This document shows positions 5,491 through 13,443 of a stretch of DNA of 15,897 nucleotides, piece after piece; within the stretch, counting starts at the first letter, position 1, and each line of letters starts with the position of its first letter. The stretch comes from Tannerella sp. GTDB taxonomy: Bacteria > Bacteroidota > Bacteroidia > Bacteroidales > Tannerellaceae. The notes beneath the pieces were generated by a model. It had not been told where the DNA came from. It did no database searches and saw only the letters and a program-made list of their open reading frames with translations. Made by a program: the position numbers and the translations under genes. The stretch lies in the NCBI GenBank assembly GCA_031289515.1, contig JAITPH010000110.1, forward strand, positions 1 through 15,897. The letters are read 5' to 3'.

Positions 5491-8400
5491 TTTTAGTTTT
5501 CGTTTTCGTTTTATTTTGTTGCACGGCAGTCTCGGCTGCTGCGCTTTTCTTTGCTATTCTGCGTTTTTGTATCTCATAAGCCAGCGGAGTGGCAACAAAC
5601 AGCGTCGAATACGTTCCGACAATCACGCCGAGCATAATTGCGAAAGTAAAGCTGCGGATTGTAGCGCCGCCGAGTAAGAATATGATTAATACGACGATGA
5701 ACGTCGATATAGACGTGTTGAACGTACGAGCCAACGTCGAGTTTAATGCGTCGTTAATGACCTGATGACGGTCGCGTTTCGGATAATTCCTTATCGTTTC
5801 GCGTATACGGTCGAACACGACCACGGTATCGTTAAGAGAATAACCGATGACGGTCAGAATAGCCGCTATAAACGTCTGGTCTACCTCCATCGAGAATGGC
5901 AAAACCTTCCACAACAACGTATAGAAAGCAATGATGCACAACGTCGTGGCAAGCACCGAGACGAAAACGCCAACCGAAAAAGCAACGTCGCGGAAACGAA
6001 TCAATATGTACAGCGCCATACAGATCATTGCAAAAATGACCGCCATTATAGCGCTGTTCTTTATATCGTCCGCCATACTCGGCCCCACTTTCTGCGAACT
6101 CTGAATATAGTTCTCGGTGAAGTTGTTCAATGTTACGTTTTCCGGAAGGTATTCTTTCAATCCGTCAAACAACTTGCCGCTGATTTCTTCGTCGACGGTC
6201 GGGTCGTTGTCCGTTATCTTATAGTTGGTAGATACGCGCACCTGATTTCCTGTTCCGATGGTTATAACGCTTACGAATCCGTCCAGCTGTTCGTCGAGCG
6301 AAACGCGAATATCGTCTGTGCTTACCTCCCGGTCGAATTGTATCACATAGTTCCTGCCTCCGGTGAAGTCGATTCCCGAATTAAGTCCTATCGTCGCGAA
6401 CGAGACGGCGCCCGCCATTACGATAATCGCCGGTATTATATAACCTTTCTTGCGCCAACTTAGAAAATCGAAACCGGTATTGGTCAGGAATCCCTTCGAT
6501 ACGTTTGTAATGAACGTCAGGTTTTTTACTTTATTTTTCGCTATCAGCCATTCGTATACCAAGCGTGTCAGGAACACGGATGTCAGGAACGAAGCCGACA
6601 GACCGATAAGCAGCGTCCATGCAAATCCCTTGATAGGCCCTGTTCCGAAAACAAACAGCACAATACCTGTAATCATGGTTGTGAGGTTGGAGTCGAAGAT
6701 AGCCGAGAAAGCATTGCTGTAACCTTCGGATATTGCCCTCGCAAGCTGCTTGCCTGCCCTCAGTTCTTCCTTCGCGCGTTCATATATTAATACGTTAGCG
6801 TCGACCGCCATACCGAGCGTAAGCACCATACCGGCAATACCCGGCAACGTCAATACCGCCTTAAATGAAGCAAGTACGCCGAGAGTGAAGAATATATTTA
6901 CTATCAATGCGCCGTTTGCTATCATACCCGGAATCAGACCGTAAATAGCGCACATGTATGCCATCAACAGTATTAATGCAACAATGAACGAAATAACGCC
7001 GGCGTTGATAGCTTCCTGTCCGAGTGATGGACCGACTATGTCTTCATGCACGATATTCACGGAAGCAGCCATCTTACCCGATTTCAGTACGTTTGCAAGG
7101 TCTTTCGCCTCTTCGACGGAGAACTGTCCCGAAATTCGCGACTGTCCGCCTGTAATCTCGTCATTAACCGTCGGAGCGGAGTATACGAGATTGTCAAGGA
7201 CAATCGCTACGCAATTGCCTATGTTATCTTTCGTCAGACGCGCCCAAGCCTTGGCTCCTTCGGCGTTCATGCTCATGCTTACGACCTGCTCCGCATGTGA
7301 CATCATATCCTGCGAAAAGTCGGCGTTTGCATCGGTGACAACGTCGCCGCTCAAGGCTGGCGAGCCGTCGCGGTTGGTCACTTTCAAGGCATACAACTCG
7401 AAATACTGCTCGTTTTCCTTGTCGCGCGATTTCACAGCCCAGCGGAATTTGACGTTGTTCGGAAGTATTTCCTTGACTTGTCGCACATTGAGCAGGCTGT
7501 CTATTTTAATCATATCCTTTCTGTCTGCGATGCCTACTACCGGACCCGGAACGAGCTGACCGTTATACGAGTTAATAGCAAGCAGCGAGAACAGCGGATG
7601 CTGTTTCGAGACGTCTTCCGGAGTCTGGGTAACATCTTTGTCGTCATCGCCCAACTGCTTCAATAATGAATCTACTTCCGAAGCCTCGCCCTTGATTGAA
7701 TCTTCAAGCAGTTTTGCGGCATCTTCAAGCGGCTTGGCTGCGGCGAGCAAATCGTCGGCGGCAGTCGTCTCTGTCGCGGCGGTTTCATTTTCGGCGGCAG
7801 TTGCCGTCTCGGCCTCCAACATGCTTGCGAGCACGGCGTCGGCTTCGCTTAATTGCTGGTACAACTCGGTTAAATTATACGTTTCCCAAAATTCGAGATT
7901 AGCGCTGCCCTGAAGCAATTTGCGCACGCGCTCAGGCTCTTTCACGCCGGGCAACTCCACAAGTATGCGTCCGTCCGTCTCAAGCCGTTGAATATTGGGA
8001 GATACAACGCCGAAGCGGTCGATACGTGTACGAAGCACGTTGAACGAATTGTCTATTGCGCTCTGAAGCTCTGTGCGCAATACGGCTAATACTACTTCAT
8101 CGGCGCTTTGGGGCGTAATTTTCTCTTTCAGCTCGAATGTGCTGAAAATAGCGGACAAACGCGCTCCCGGATCAATTTTTCTGTACTCCTCGACGAACAG
8201 GTCGATAAATCCTCTCTGGCTCGTCGACTGGCGTGCATAAGCGTTGCCGAGCGCCTTGTTGAAGTTGGCGTCTTTGTTATTGTTTGACAATGAACGAATA
8301 ACGTCGGCAACGTTCAGTTCAAGGATAACATTCATACCGCCCTTTAAGTCAAGACCCAAGGTTATTTCATTCTCTCTACATTGCTTCAATGTATAGCCCA

Positions 8401-8578
8401 ACCATACGGTCTTGTTGGATAATGAATCCAGATAATAACTCTCTTTTGCCGAATCTCCGTTTGCATAAGCTGCTGCATCTCTGTTGTATCTGCTTGTCAC
8501 GAACGAAAACGACAGGTAGAATATACAGACTAATGCCAGCAACAATGCGAACACTCTTACAAATCCTTTGTTTTGCAT
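5486..8578 (-). CDS. secDF: Protein translocase subunit SecDF (fused SecD-SecF)
   Basis: This 1030-residue inner-membrane protein uses the proton gradient to help pull exported proteins through SecYEG. It is one chain where many bacteria have separate SecD and SecF. A first membrane helix covers residues about 7-27. The SecD motif LGLDLKGG is at 74-81. A large periplasmic domain contains an Ala/Glu/Thr-rich insert (about 250-315) of low complexity, typical of Bacteroidales. The SecD signature LTLGMAVDANVLIYER is at about 577-595. The SecF half begins near residue 700 with FDFLSWRKKGY and carries LNDTVVVFDRIRE near 910. The C-terminus is a Lys/Thr/Asn-rich tail. The gene stands alone, with a promoter box upstream (8634-8641) and a terminator at 5417-5384. 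Confidence 0.97.
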   Translation of the reverse strand: MQNKGFVRVFALLLALVCIFYLSFSFVTSRYNRDAAAYANGDSAKESYYLDSLSNKTVWLGYTLKQCRENEITLGLDLKGGMNVILELNVADVIRSLSNNNKDANFNKALGNAYARQSTSQRGFIDLFVEEYRKIDPGARLSAIFSTFELKEKITPQSADEVVLAVLRTELQSAIDNSFNVLRTRIDRFGVVSPNIQRLETDGRILVELPGVKEPERVRKLLQGSANLEFWETYNLTELYQQLSEADAVLASMLEAETATAAENETAATETTAADDLLAAAKPLEDAAKLLEDSIKGEASEVDSLLKQLGDDDKDVTQTPEDVSKQHPLFSLLAINSYNGQLVPGPVVGIADRKDMIKIDSLLNVRQVKEILPNNVKFRWAVKSRDKENEQYFELYALKVTNRDGSPALSGDVVTDANADFSQDMMSHAEQVVSMSMNAEGAKAWARLTKDNIGNCVAIVLDNLVYSAPTVNDEITGGQSRISGQFSVEEAKDLANVLKSGKMAASVNIVHEDIVGPSLGQEAINAGVISFIVALILLMAYMCAIYGLIPGMIANGALIVNIFFTLGVLASFKAVLTLPGIAGMVLTLGMAVDANVLIYERAKEELRAGKQLARAISEGYSNAFSAIFDSNLTTMITGIVLFVFGTGPIKGFAWTLLIGLSASFLTSVFLTRLVYEWLIAKNKVKNLTFITNVSKGFLTNTGFDFLSWRKKGYIIPAIIVMAGAVSFATIGLNSGIDFTGGRNYVIQFDREVSTDDIRVSLDEQLDGFVSVITIGTGNQVRVSTNYKITDNDPTVDEEISGKLFDGLKEYLPENVTLNNFTENYIQSSQKVGPSMADDIKNSAIMAVIFAMICMALYILIRFRDVAFSVGVFVSVLATTLCIIAFYTLLWKVLPFSMEVDQTFIAAILTVIGYSLNDTVVVFDRIRETIRNYPKRDRHQVINDALNSTLARTFNTSISTFIVVLIIFLLGGATIRSFTFAIMLGVIVGTYSTLFVATPLAYEIQKRRIAKKSAAAETAVQQNKTKTKTKN

Positions 8579-8633
8579 TGATTTTTATACATTTATGTTA
8601 TTAATTTTATAATCTTACTTTTTTTTCAAGGTG

Positions 8634-8641
8634 CAAAGATA
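8634..8641 (-). promoter_or_regulatory. Promoter -7 box for secDF
   Basis: TATCTTTG on the minus strand fits TAnnTTTG exactly and is followed by CACC. A TTTG at 8661-8658 lies 16 nt upstream, slightly closer than the usual 19-21. The start codon of secDF is 55 nt downstream of the box. Confidence 0.65.
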
Positions 8642-8703
8642 GGCTTTTTTTTCATCGCAAAACAGATTTATACGTATTTTTTTTTTAATCGCATTATTTT
8701 TCT

Positions 8704-8711
8704 TACTTTTG
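8704..8711 (+). promoter_or_regulatory. Promoter -7 box for the esterase gene
   Basis: TACTTTTG fits TAnnTTTG and lies 32 nt before the ATG at 8744. The upstream region is a long run of T and A with no clear TTTG box. Confidence 0.55.
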
Positions 8712-8743
8712 GCGGAGTTTTTAAACCCTTAAAACGTCTTTTT

Positions 8744-9547
8744 ATGAAACGAATTTTATTGTTATCAGCGACCTTTTTGGCTTGTATAAGCCTGTATGCC
8801 AAGCAAATCGACACCATTGAGGTGTTGAGCGCTTCGATGAATGTAAAAGTGAAGAACATCGTGATCCTGCCCGCCGATTACGAGAGCAAAAGCAATCTGT
8901 CCGTACTGTATCTGCTTCACGGATATGGCGGAAATCATAACTCGTGGCTGCAACTGAAGCCAGAACTGCCGCAACTCGCCACTCAATACGGAATGATAAT
9001 CGTCTGCCCGGACGGTAAAAATTCGTGGTATTGGGACAGTCCCGCCAATCCGGAATCGAAGTACGAAACTTACGTGGCAAAAGAGTTGGTCGGATACATC
9101 GACAAGAACTACAAGACAAAAAAAGACAAGTCGGGTAGGGCGGTCACCGGTTTGAGCATGGGCGGTCACGGCGGATTGTGGCTCGGCATCCGCAATCAGA
9201 ATGTTTTCGGAGCTTGCGGCTCGACAAGCGGCGGCGTCGATATCCGGCCATTTCCCGACAACTGGGACATGAAAGATGCGCTCGGCAACTATCGCGACAA
9301 TAGCGAACAGTGGGATAACCACACCGTAATCAAGCAGTTACATCTCATAAAACCGTCTCTCGCAATCATAATCGACTGCGGTACGTCGGACTTCTTTTAT
9401 CAGGTGAACGAAGCGTTGCATCGCGAACTGCTCTACCGGAATATCAGTCACGACTATATCACCCGACCGGGCGCTCACAATGGGAATTATTGGGCTAATT
9501 CGATTGAATATCAGATACTTTTCTTTGCCAATTTCTTCGGGAAATGA
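8744..9547 (+). CDS. Secreted esterase, alpha/beta hydrolase (FrmB/XynC-like)
   Basis: This 267-residue protein has a signal peptide (residues 1-19, MKRILLLSATFLACISLYA), so it acts in the periplasm or outside the cell. The body is an esterase D/FrmB-type alpha/beta hydrolase (Pfam Esterase). The oxyanion region is LLHGYGG (58-63), the nucleophile elbow GLSMGG carries S138, the likely acid is D216 in DCGTSDFF and the base is H245 in GAHNGNYW. Enzymes of this group cleave acyl esters, among them acetyl or feruloyl groups on plant polysaccharides and S-formylglutathione. Substrate cannot be told from sequence, but export favours a carbohydrate or lipid ester. No polysaccharide-utilisation genes are next to it. 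It is divergent from secDF. Confidence 0.92.
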   Translation: MKRILLLSATFLACISLYAKQIDTIEVLSASMNVKVKNIVILPADYESKSNLSVLYLLHGYGGNHNSWLQLKPELPQLATQYGMIIVCPDGKNSWYWDSPANPESKYETYVAKELVGYIDKNYKTKKDKSGRAVTGLSMGGHGGLWLGIRNQNVFGACGSTSGGVDIRPFPDNWDMKDALGNYRDNSEQWDNHTVIKQLHLIKPSLAIIIDCGTSDFFYQVNEALHRELLYRNISHDYITRPGAHNGNYWANSIEYQILFFANFFGK

Positions 9548-9573
9548 TGTGCGGGAACGTTACAGACCTATAT

Positions 9574-9602
9574 AAAAAAGAAAAGGTTGTCTCACGACAA
9601 CC
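9574..9602 (-). terminator. Intrinsic terminator of the small RNA and nadK
   Basis: A 7-bp stem GGTTGTC / GACAACC with a four-base loop is followed on the minus strand by TTTTCTTTTTT. The plus strand lacks a U-tract, so the esterase gene does not use it. Confidence 0.88.
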
Positions 9603-9645
9603 ACAATCTTAATTGTTAACCTTAAATCTAATACCATGAAAAACA
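9574..9645 (-). ncRNA. Candidate small RNA with own promoter and terminator
   Basis: On the minus strand the box TACCTTTG (9658-9651) is followed by about 45 nt and then a perfect 7-bp hairpin GGTTGTC-GTGA-GACAACC (9602-9585) with TTTTCTTTTTT after it. The predicted transcript is about 70 nt and contains GGTATTAGATTTAAGGTTAA. No open frame of any length occurs in it. As I recall, similar promoter-to-terminator sequences recur in Bacteroidales genomes, and the Bacteroidales-1 RNA class has this architecture, but I cannot confirm membership. It lies just after nadK, so nadK transcripts reading through would also end at this hairpin. Confidence 0.6.
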
Positions 9646-9650
9646 CGATG

Positions 9651-9658
9651 CAAAGGTA
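9651..9658 (-). promoter_or_regulatory. Promoter -7 box of the small RNA
   Basis: TACCTTTG followed by CA matches the most common form of the Bacteroidota -7 element. No good TTTG box is seen 19-21 nt upstream. The box lies about 60 nt beyond the nadK stop codon, on the same strand, so it cannot serve nadK itself. Confidence 0.65.
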
Positions 9659-9717
9659 AGGCATTTATGTTATTCGACATAATTTTTCGACAGAAAAGTT
9701 TTTCAATTTAAGAAAGT

Positions 9718-10593
9718 TTAACTTCTGACGTCTGCGCCCCACATCAATTTCTCTCTCAAAGTCTGGTAAAAAGTCTGATTAAATCGCTTAATTACGCGAG
9801 TTGTGAAATTAGCCTTGCTGATATTCAGCGTAATACCGACGGGAAAATCTTCGGAACGTCCATCCAGCGAAACAAGGAACGAATTTGTGCGACTTTCGAC
9901 GTTTAACATAATTTTGTAGTCATCCGGGATGACAATTGGGCGTACATTGAGAGAATGTGGCGCAACCGGACTGAGAATGAAGTTCGCATTTTGCGGTAAC
10001 AGTATCGGGCCGTTAACGCTCATCGAGTAAGCCGTAGACCCGGTCGGAGTGGCAATTACCAGTCCGTCAGCCTGATACGACGTCAGGTAGTCGCCGTTCA
10101 GATACGTGTGAATCGTTATCATCGACGAAGCGTCGCGCTTGAGTATCGCCACTTCGTTGAGCGCATAATTGAAGCTGCTGAAAACGCGCTCGTCGGTATG
10201 CAGCCGCAGCAGCGAGCGTTCTTCTATCTTGTAGTCGCCCCGGAATATCTCATCCAGAGTCTCGTCGATCTGACTGCCGTTCACATCCGCAAGAAAACCC
10301 AAACGTCCTGTATTGATGCCCAATATCGGGATGTTCTGCTTGTCTATCTGCAACGCCGTGCGCAAAAACGTGCCGTCGCCGCCGACGCTTAACGCTATGT
10401 CTATGTCGAATGTCTCGCCTTCTATAACTCCGGACATTTGGGGTTTGTATCCGAACTCGCTGGTCAGGAAATCATGAAAAGACGACTGCACGTAAACATT
10501 CGCTCCCAAACTGTTGAGTTTGTCGAACAGTCCCTTTATTAGACGCAACTTTTCTTCATTGCAATTGTTGCCAAAAACTCCTATTCTCATCAT
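9718..10593 (-). CDS. nadK: NAD kinase
   Basis: This cytoplasmic enzyme phosphorylates NAD to NADP using ATP or polyphosphate, and so supplies all cellular NADP. It has 291 residues from the ATG at 10593, or 290 from the ATG beside it at 10590. The catalytic GGDGT motif is at 71-75 with NTGRLGF at 94-100; the NE motif ALNEVAI is at about 144-150, and the NAD-binding loop DGLVIATPTGSTAYSMS covers about 176-192. The protein is complete and of normal length. It is divergent from pdxJ, an arrangement that is conserved in Bacteroidales. A TAACTTTG promoter box lies upstream at 10674-10667. Confidence 0.97.
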   Translation of the reverse strand: MMRIGVFGNNCNEEKLRLIKGLFDKLNSLGANVYVQSSFHDFLTSEFGYKPQMSGVIEGETFDIDIALSVGGDGTFLRTALQIDKQNIPILGINTGRLGFLADVNGSQIDETLDEIFRGDYKIEERSLLRLHTDERVFSSFNYALNEVAILKRDASSMITIHTYLNGDYLTSYQADGLVIATPTGSTAYSMSVNGPILLPQNANFILSPVAPHSLNVRPIVIPDDYKIMLNVESRTNSFLVSLDGRSEDFPVGITLNISKANFTTRVIKRFNQTFYQTLREKLMWGADVRS

Positions 10594-10641
10594 TCTTGAT
10601 TATTTTTGTGACTTTTATTCTGTTATTTCAGTTATTTCTCG

Positions 10642-10649
10642 TATATTTG
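10642..10649 (+). promoter_or_regulatory. Promoter -7 box for the pdxJ operon
   Basis: TATATTTG fits TAnnTTTG and is followed by CGC. It lies 55 nt before the pdxJ ATG. It faces the nadK box at 10674-10667, so the two predicted transcripts diverge from overlapping DNA. Confidence 0.55.
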
Positions 10650-10666
10650 CGCTTGTTTTTTTGCTG

Positions 10667-10674
10667 CAAAGTTA
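10667..10674 (-). promoter_or_regulatory. Promoter -7 box for nadK
   Basis: TAACTTTG followed by CAGC on the minus strand matches the Bacteroidota -7 form exactly, 73 nt before the nadK start. No TTTG -33 box is clear. Confidence 0.6.
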
Positions 10675-10704
10675 TAAGAAAGTGTTATAATAATAGTTTT
10701 TAAG

Positions 10705-11424
10705 ATGATAAATTTAAGCGTAAATATAAATAAAATTGCAACCATTCGTAATTCAAGGGGCGGTAATATCCCTGATTTAAAGAAAGTTGCGCAAGATTGC
10801 GAGTTGTTCGGCGCGCAAGGCATCACCGTTCACCCGCGCCCCGACGAACGGCATATCAGATACAGCGACGTTTTCGACGTCAGACCTCTGATTAAGACCG
10901 AATTAAACATCGAAGGCTATCCGAGCCGGGATTTTATCGACCTCGTGATGAAAGTCAGACCAACGCAAGTAACGCTTGTCCCCGACGCGCCCGACGCTCT
11001 TACGTCGAACAAAGGCTGGGACGCCGAAGCAAACCTTGACAAACTGACGGACATAGTCGAACTTTTCGCCTCGAAAAATATCCGTACTTCGATCTTTGTA
11101 GATACCGACCTCCGGAACATCGAGTTTGCCGCCAAAACGAGAACAGACCGCGTCGAACTTTATACCGGACCGTACGCGGAACAATATCTTCAAAACAGGG
11201 AAGAAGCAATAAAGCCCTTTATTGAAGCCGCCAAACTCGTAAAAAGTCTGGGCTTGGGAGTGAACGCCGGCCATGACTTGAGCCTCGTAAACCTTGAGTA
11301 CTTCGCGGAAACAATTCCGTCTATCGACGAAGTCTCGATCGGTCACGCTCTTATCTGCGACGCATTGTACTACGGTCTCGAAAAGACTGTTGCAATGTAC
11401 AGGGAATGTCTCAAAAAGAAATAA
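10705..11424 (+). CDS. pdxJ: Pyridoxine 5'-phosphate synthase
   Basis: This enzyme joins 1-deoxy-D-xylulose 5-phosphate and 3-amino-2-oxopropyl phosphate to make pyridoxine 5'-phosphate, the ring-closing step of the DXP-dependent vitamin B6 pathway. It has 239 residues, the normal length. LSVNINKIATIRNSR (4-18) is the N-terminal strand and substrate loop. H43 in VHPRPDERHI and E70 align with catalytic residues of the E. coli enzyme; GVNAGHDL carries H190 and SIGHALI is the phosphate-binding end. The next gene, exbB, starts 21 nt after the stop. The link to an energy-transducing system is a matter of gene order and not of function. Confidence 0.97.
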   Translation: MINLSVNINKIATIRNSRGGNIPDLKKVAQDCELFGAQGITVHPRPDERHIRYSDVFDVRPLIKTELNIEGYPSRDFIDLVMKVRPTQVTLVPDAPDALTSNKGWDAEANLDKLTDIVELFASKNIRTSIFVDTDLRNIEFAAKTRTDRVELYTGPYAEQYLQNREEAIKPFIEAAKLVKSLGLGVNAGHDLSLVNLEYFAETIPSIDEVSIGHALICDALYYGLEKTVAMYRECLKKK

Positions 11425-11445
11425 CTTATTAATATTATACTGAAC

Positions 11446-12177
11446 ATGAACGTTTTATTATTACTACAACAAGCAGGCTCTTCGGCAGCCGACAGAGCTG
11501 CAGGCGCGCCGCCGGTGTTGACGGAAACGATACCCGAAACAATACCGACGGAAGCTCAAATGAACATTATCGACCTTGGCATGAAAGGCGGTTGGATAAT
11601 GGGTGTTCTACTCCTATTGTCCGTCATCGCCATCTTCATCTTTATTCAGCGTTTCCTCATAATCCGGCGCGCGAACAAAAGCGATGAAAGTTTTATGAAC
11701 CGTATCAAGGACTATATCCTCGACGGTAAAATCGAATCGGCAATCAATCTGTGCCGCAAGTCGAGAAATCCCTCCGCCCGCATGATAGAGAAAGGCATCT
11801 CGCGTCTTGGGCGAAACATGAACGACGTACTCGTTGCAATCGAAAATGTGGGAAATATCGAGGTCGCCAAGCTCGAAAAAGGCTTTCCCATACTTGCTAC
11901 CATCGCTTCCGGAGCGCCCATGATAGGCTTCCTCGGCACTGTTACAGGTATGGTCAGGGCGTTTTTCGCTATGGCAAACGCAGGTACCAACGTCGATGTG
12001 ACGGTGCTTTCGGGCGGTATATACGAGGCGCTCGTTACTACCGTCGGCGGTCTTGTCGTCGGCATAGTGACCCTGTTCGGCTACAACTTCCTCGTCTCAC
12101 AGGTCGATAATGCGGTGAACAACATGGAAGCTCGCACTATGGAATTTATGGATTTACTCAATGAACCGGCGAATTAA
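11446..12177 (+). CDS. exbB: MotA/TolQ/ExbB proton channel protein
   Basis: This 243-residue inner-membrane protein forms the channel of the proton-driven motor that powers outer-membrane transport. Three membrane helices lie at about 50-72, 148-172 and 196-218, with a cytoplasmic loop between the first and second. The family motif GFLGTVTGMV is at 161-170 and TVGGLVVGIV at about 199-208. The first 40 residues include a short hydrophobic start and a Pro/Thr-rich stretch (APPVLTETIPETIPTE) before the first helix, longer than in the E. coli proteins. exbD follows after 8 nt. ExbB and TolQ cannot be told apart by sequence alone here; the TonB-like partner favours ExbB. Confidence 0.93.
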   Translation: MNVLLLLQQAGSSAADRAAGAPPVLTETIPETIPTEAQMNIIDLGMKGGWIMGVLLLLSVIAIFIFIQRFLIIRRANKSDESFMNRIKDYILDGKIESAINLCRKSRNPSARMIEKGISRLGRNMNDVLVAIENVGNIEVAKLEKGFPILATIASGAPMIGFLGTVTGMVRAFFAMANAGTNVDVTVLSGGIYEALVTTVGGLVVGIVTLFGYNFLVSQVDNAVNNMEARTMEFMDLLNEPAN

Positions 12178-12185
12178 ACAATAAC

Positions 12186-12611
12186 ATGGCGCTAAAACGT
12201 AAAACAAAAATAACAGCGAATTTCAGCATGGCGTCGATGACCGATATCATCTTCCTGTTGCTGATATTTTTCATGGTTACCTCTACGGTAGTCGTGCCTA
12301 ATGCCATCAAGCTGACTTTGCCGCAGGCGCAGAAACAAACTGCCGCCAAACCGCAGTCGCGGGTGACGATAGACAAAGACCTGAATTACTACGTAGCTTA
12401 CGGTAATCAGCGCGAAAAGCAAGTGTCCTTCGACGATATTACTACGTTCCTGCAAGAACGCTACAATCAGGAGCCTGAAATGTACGTCGCTCTCTATGCC
12501 GATGAAAAAGTGCCTTACGGCGAAATTGTCAAGGTGATTAACATCGCTAACAAGAATAAATTCAAGATGGTGCTCGCTACACGTTCTCCCGAAAAAGAAA
12601 TAAAGAAATGA
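12186..12611 (+). CDS. exbD: ExbD/TolR biopolymer transport protein
   Basis: This 141-residue protein is the second stator subunit of the motor. It has a short cytoplasmic tail, one membrane helix (about 18-38) with the essential aspartate D20 in SMTDIIFLLLIFF, and a periplasmic domain of about 100 residues. It partners ExbB upstream (8 nt gap). Its stop codon overlaps the start of the TonB-like gene by four bases (ATGA), indicating translational coupling. Confidence 0.94.
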   Translation: MALKRKTKITANFSMASMTDIIFLLLIFFMVTSTVVVPNAIKLTLPQAQKQTAAKPQSRVTIDKDLNYYVAYGNQREKQVSFDDITTFLQERYNQEPEMYVALYADEKVPYGEIVKVINIANKNKFKMVLATRSPEKEIKK

Positions 12612-13423
12612 AATTTGACAAAGACGACATTTTAGCCTTAATCGGAACGATCGTAGTGCATCTGCTGTTGCTCCTGCTTCTCTATCTGAGCGTCATAAGG
12701 ACGATTGTACCTAATGAAGACAGCGGTATCCTTGTGAACTTCGGCGATTTCTTGGCGTCGGAAGGCGTCTCGGAGCCGCAATACTCGGCGAGAACAAAAC
12801 AGGAAGAAATACCGCCGCAACCTGCTCCCAGACCTCTACAAACGGCTAAAGAAGATCTTATCACGCAAGACGAAGAAGAAACAGTAGCGATTCCGGACAA
12901 GAAAGTGAATAAAAAGGAAAACAAGGATGACGAGGCTAAAGCGAAAAAGGAAAGGGAGGACGCGGAGCGTAAACGGAAGGAAGCGGCGCAGAAACAGCAA
13001 CAGGAAGCTATAAGCAACCGCGTCTCGAATGCTTTCAGCGTGGGCAAATCGCAGGATAGCCGGCAAGGCGAGGCTGCAACGGCGGCAGATAATCAGGGCA
13101 GTCCTTTCGGCAACACGGAGGATAACGAATCGGACGCAAAGACAGGCGGTTTCGGCAGATTCGACCTCGACGGCAGATATATCGGCCAGGGCGGTCTTCC
13201 GAGACCGAAATGGACCGGTCAGGAATCAGGCAAAATCGTGCTTGACATTACCGTAGATCCGGCCGGAAACGTTATTTATGCCGATATTGGGCGGGGTACG
13301 AATATAGATGATCTGTCTACCCGCCAATATGCCATTGAAGCGGCAAAGCGGGCTAAATTCAATAAGATTAAAGGCTCCGACAATCAAAAAGGCACTATCA
13401 CGTACATATATAATATATACTAA
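12608..13423 (+). CDS. TonB/TolA-like energy transducer
   Basis: This 271-residue protein should link the ExbB-ExbD motor to the outer membrane. The membrane helix is at about 10-29 and contains H18 in VVHLLLLLL, which matches the conserved histidine of the TonB anchor. A short Pro-rich stretch (IPPQPAPRP, 68-76) is followed by a long Lys/Glu/Ala-rich and Gln-rich helix (about 97-136), which resembles the stalk of TolA more than the Pro-Lys repeats of TonB. A Gly/Asn/Asp-rich linker (about 150-200) leads to a C-terminal TonB-like domain (207-271, GKIVLDITVDPAGNV). It ends YIYNIY. The first codon overlaps the exbD stop. Whether it serves TonB-dependent receptors or envelope constriction is open. 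Confidence 0.9.
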   Translation: MKFDKDDILALIGTIVVHLLLLLLLYLSVIRTIVPNEDSGILVNFGDFLASEGVSEPQYSARTKQEEIPPQPAPRPLQTAKEDLITQDEEETVAIPDKKVNKKENKDDEAKAKKEREDAERKRKEAAQKQQQEAISNRVSNAFSVGKSQDSRQGEAATAADNQGSPFGNTEDNESDAKTGGFGRFDLDGRYIGQGGLPRPKWTGQESGKIVLDITVDPAGNVIYADIGRGTNIDDLSTRQYAIEAAKRAKFNKIKGSDNQKGTITYIYNIY

Positions 13424-13443
13424 CTTCAAAAAATTGAAACTCT

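Noticed and set aside
5765..6463. Long plus-strand frame of 232 codons inside secDF
   Set aside because: It is antisense to conserved SecF motifs and shows no recognisable domain.
9640..9663. Seven-codon plus-strand frame MKNTMQR
   Set aside because: It overlaps the promoter box and start region of the small RNA on the other strand; coding use is unlikely.
13425..13438. Hairpin TTCAA-AAAA-TTGAA between the TonB-like gene and the DJ-1 gene
   Set aside because: The stem is five weak pairs with no U-tract; it cannot be called a terminator.
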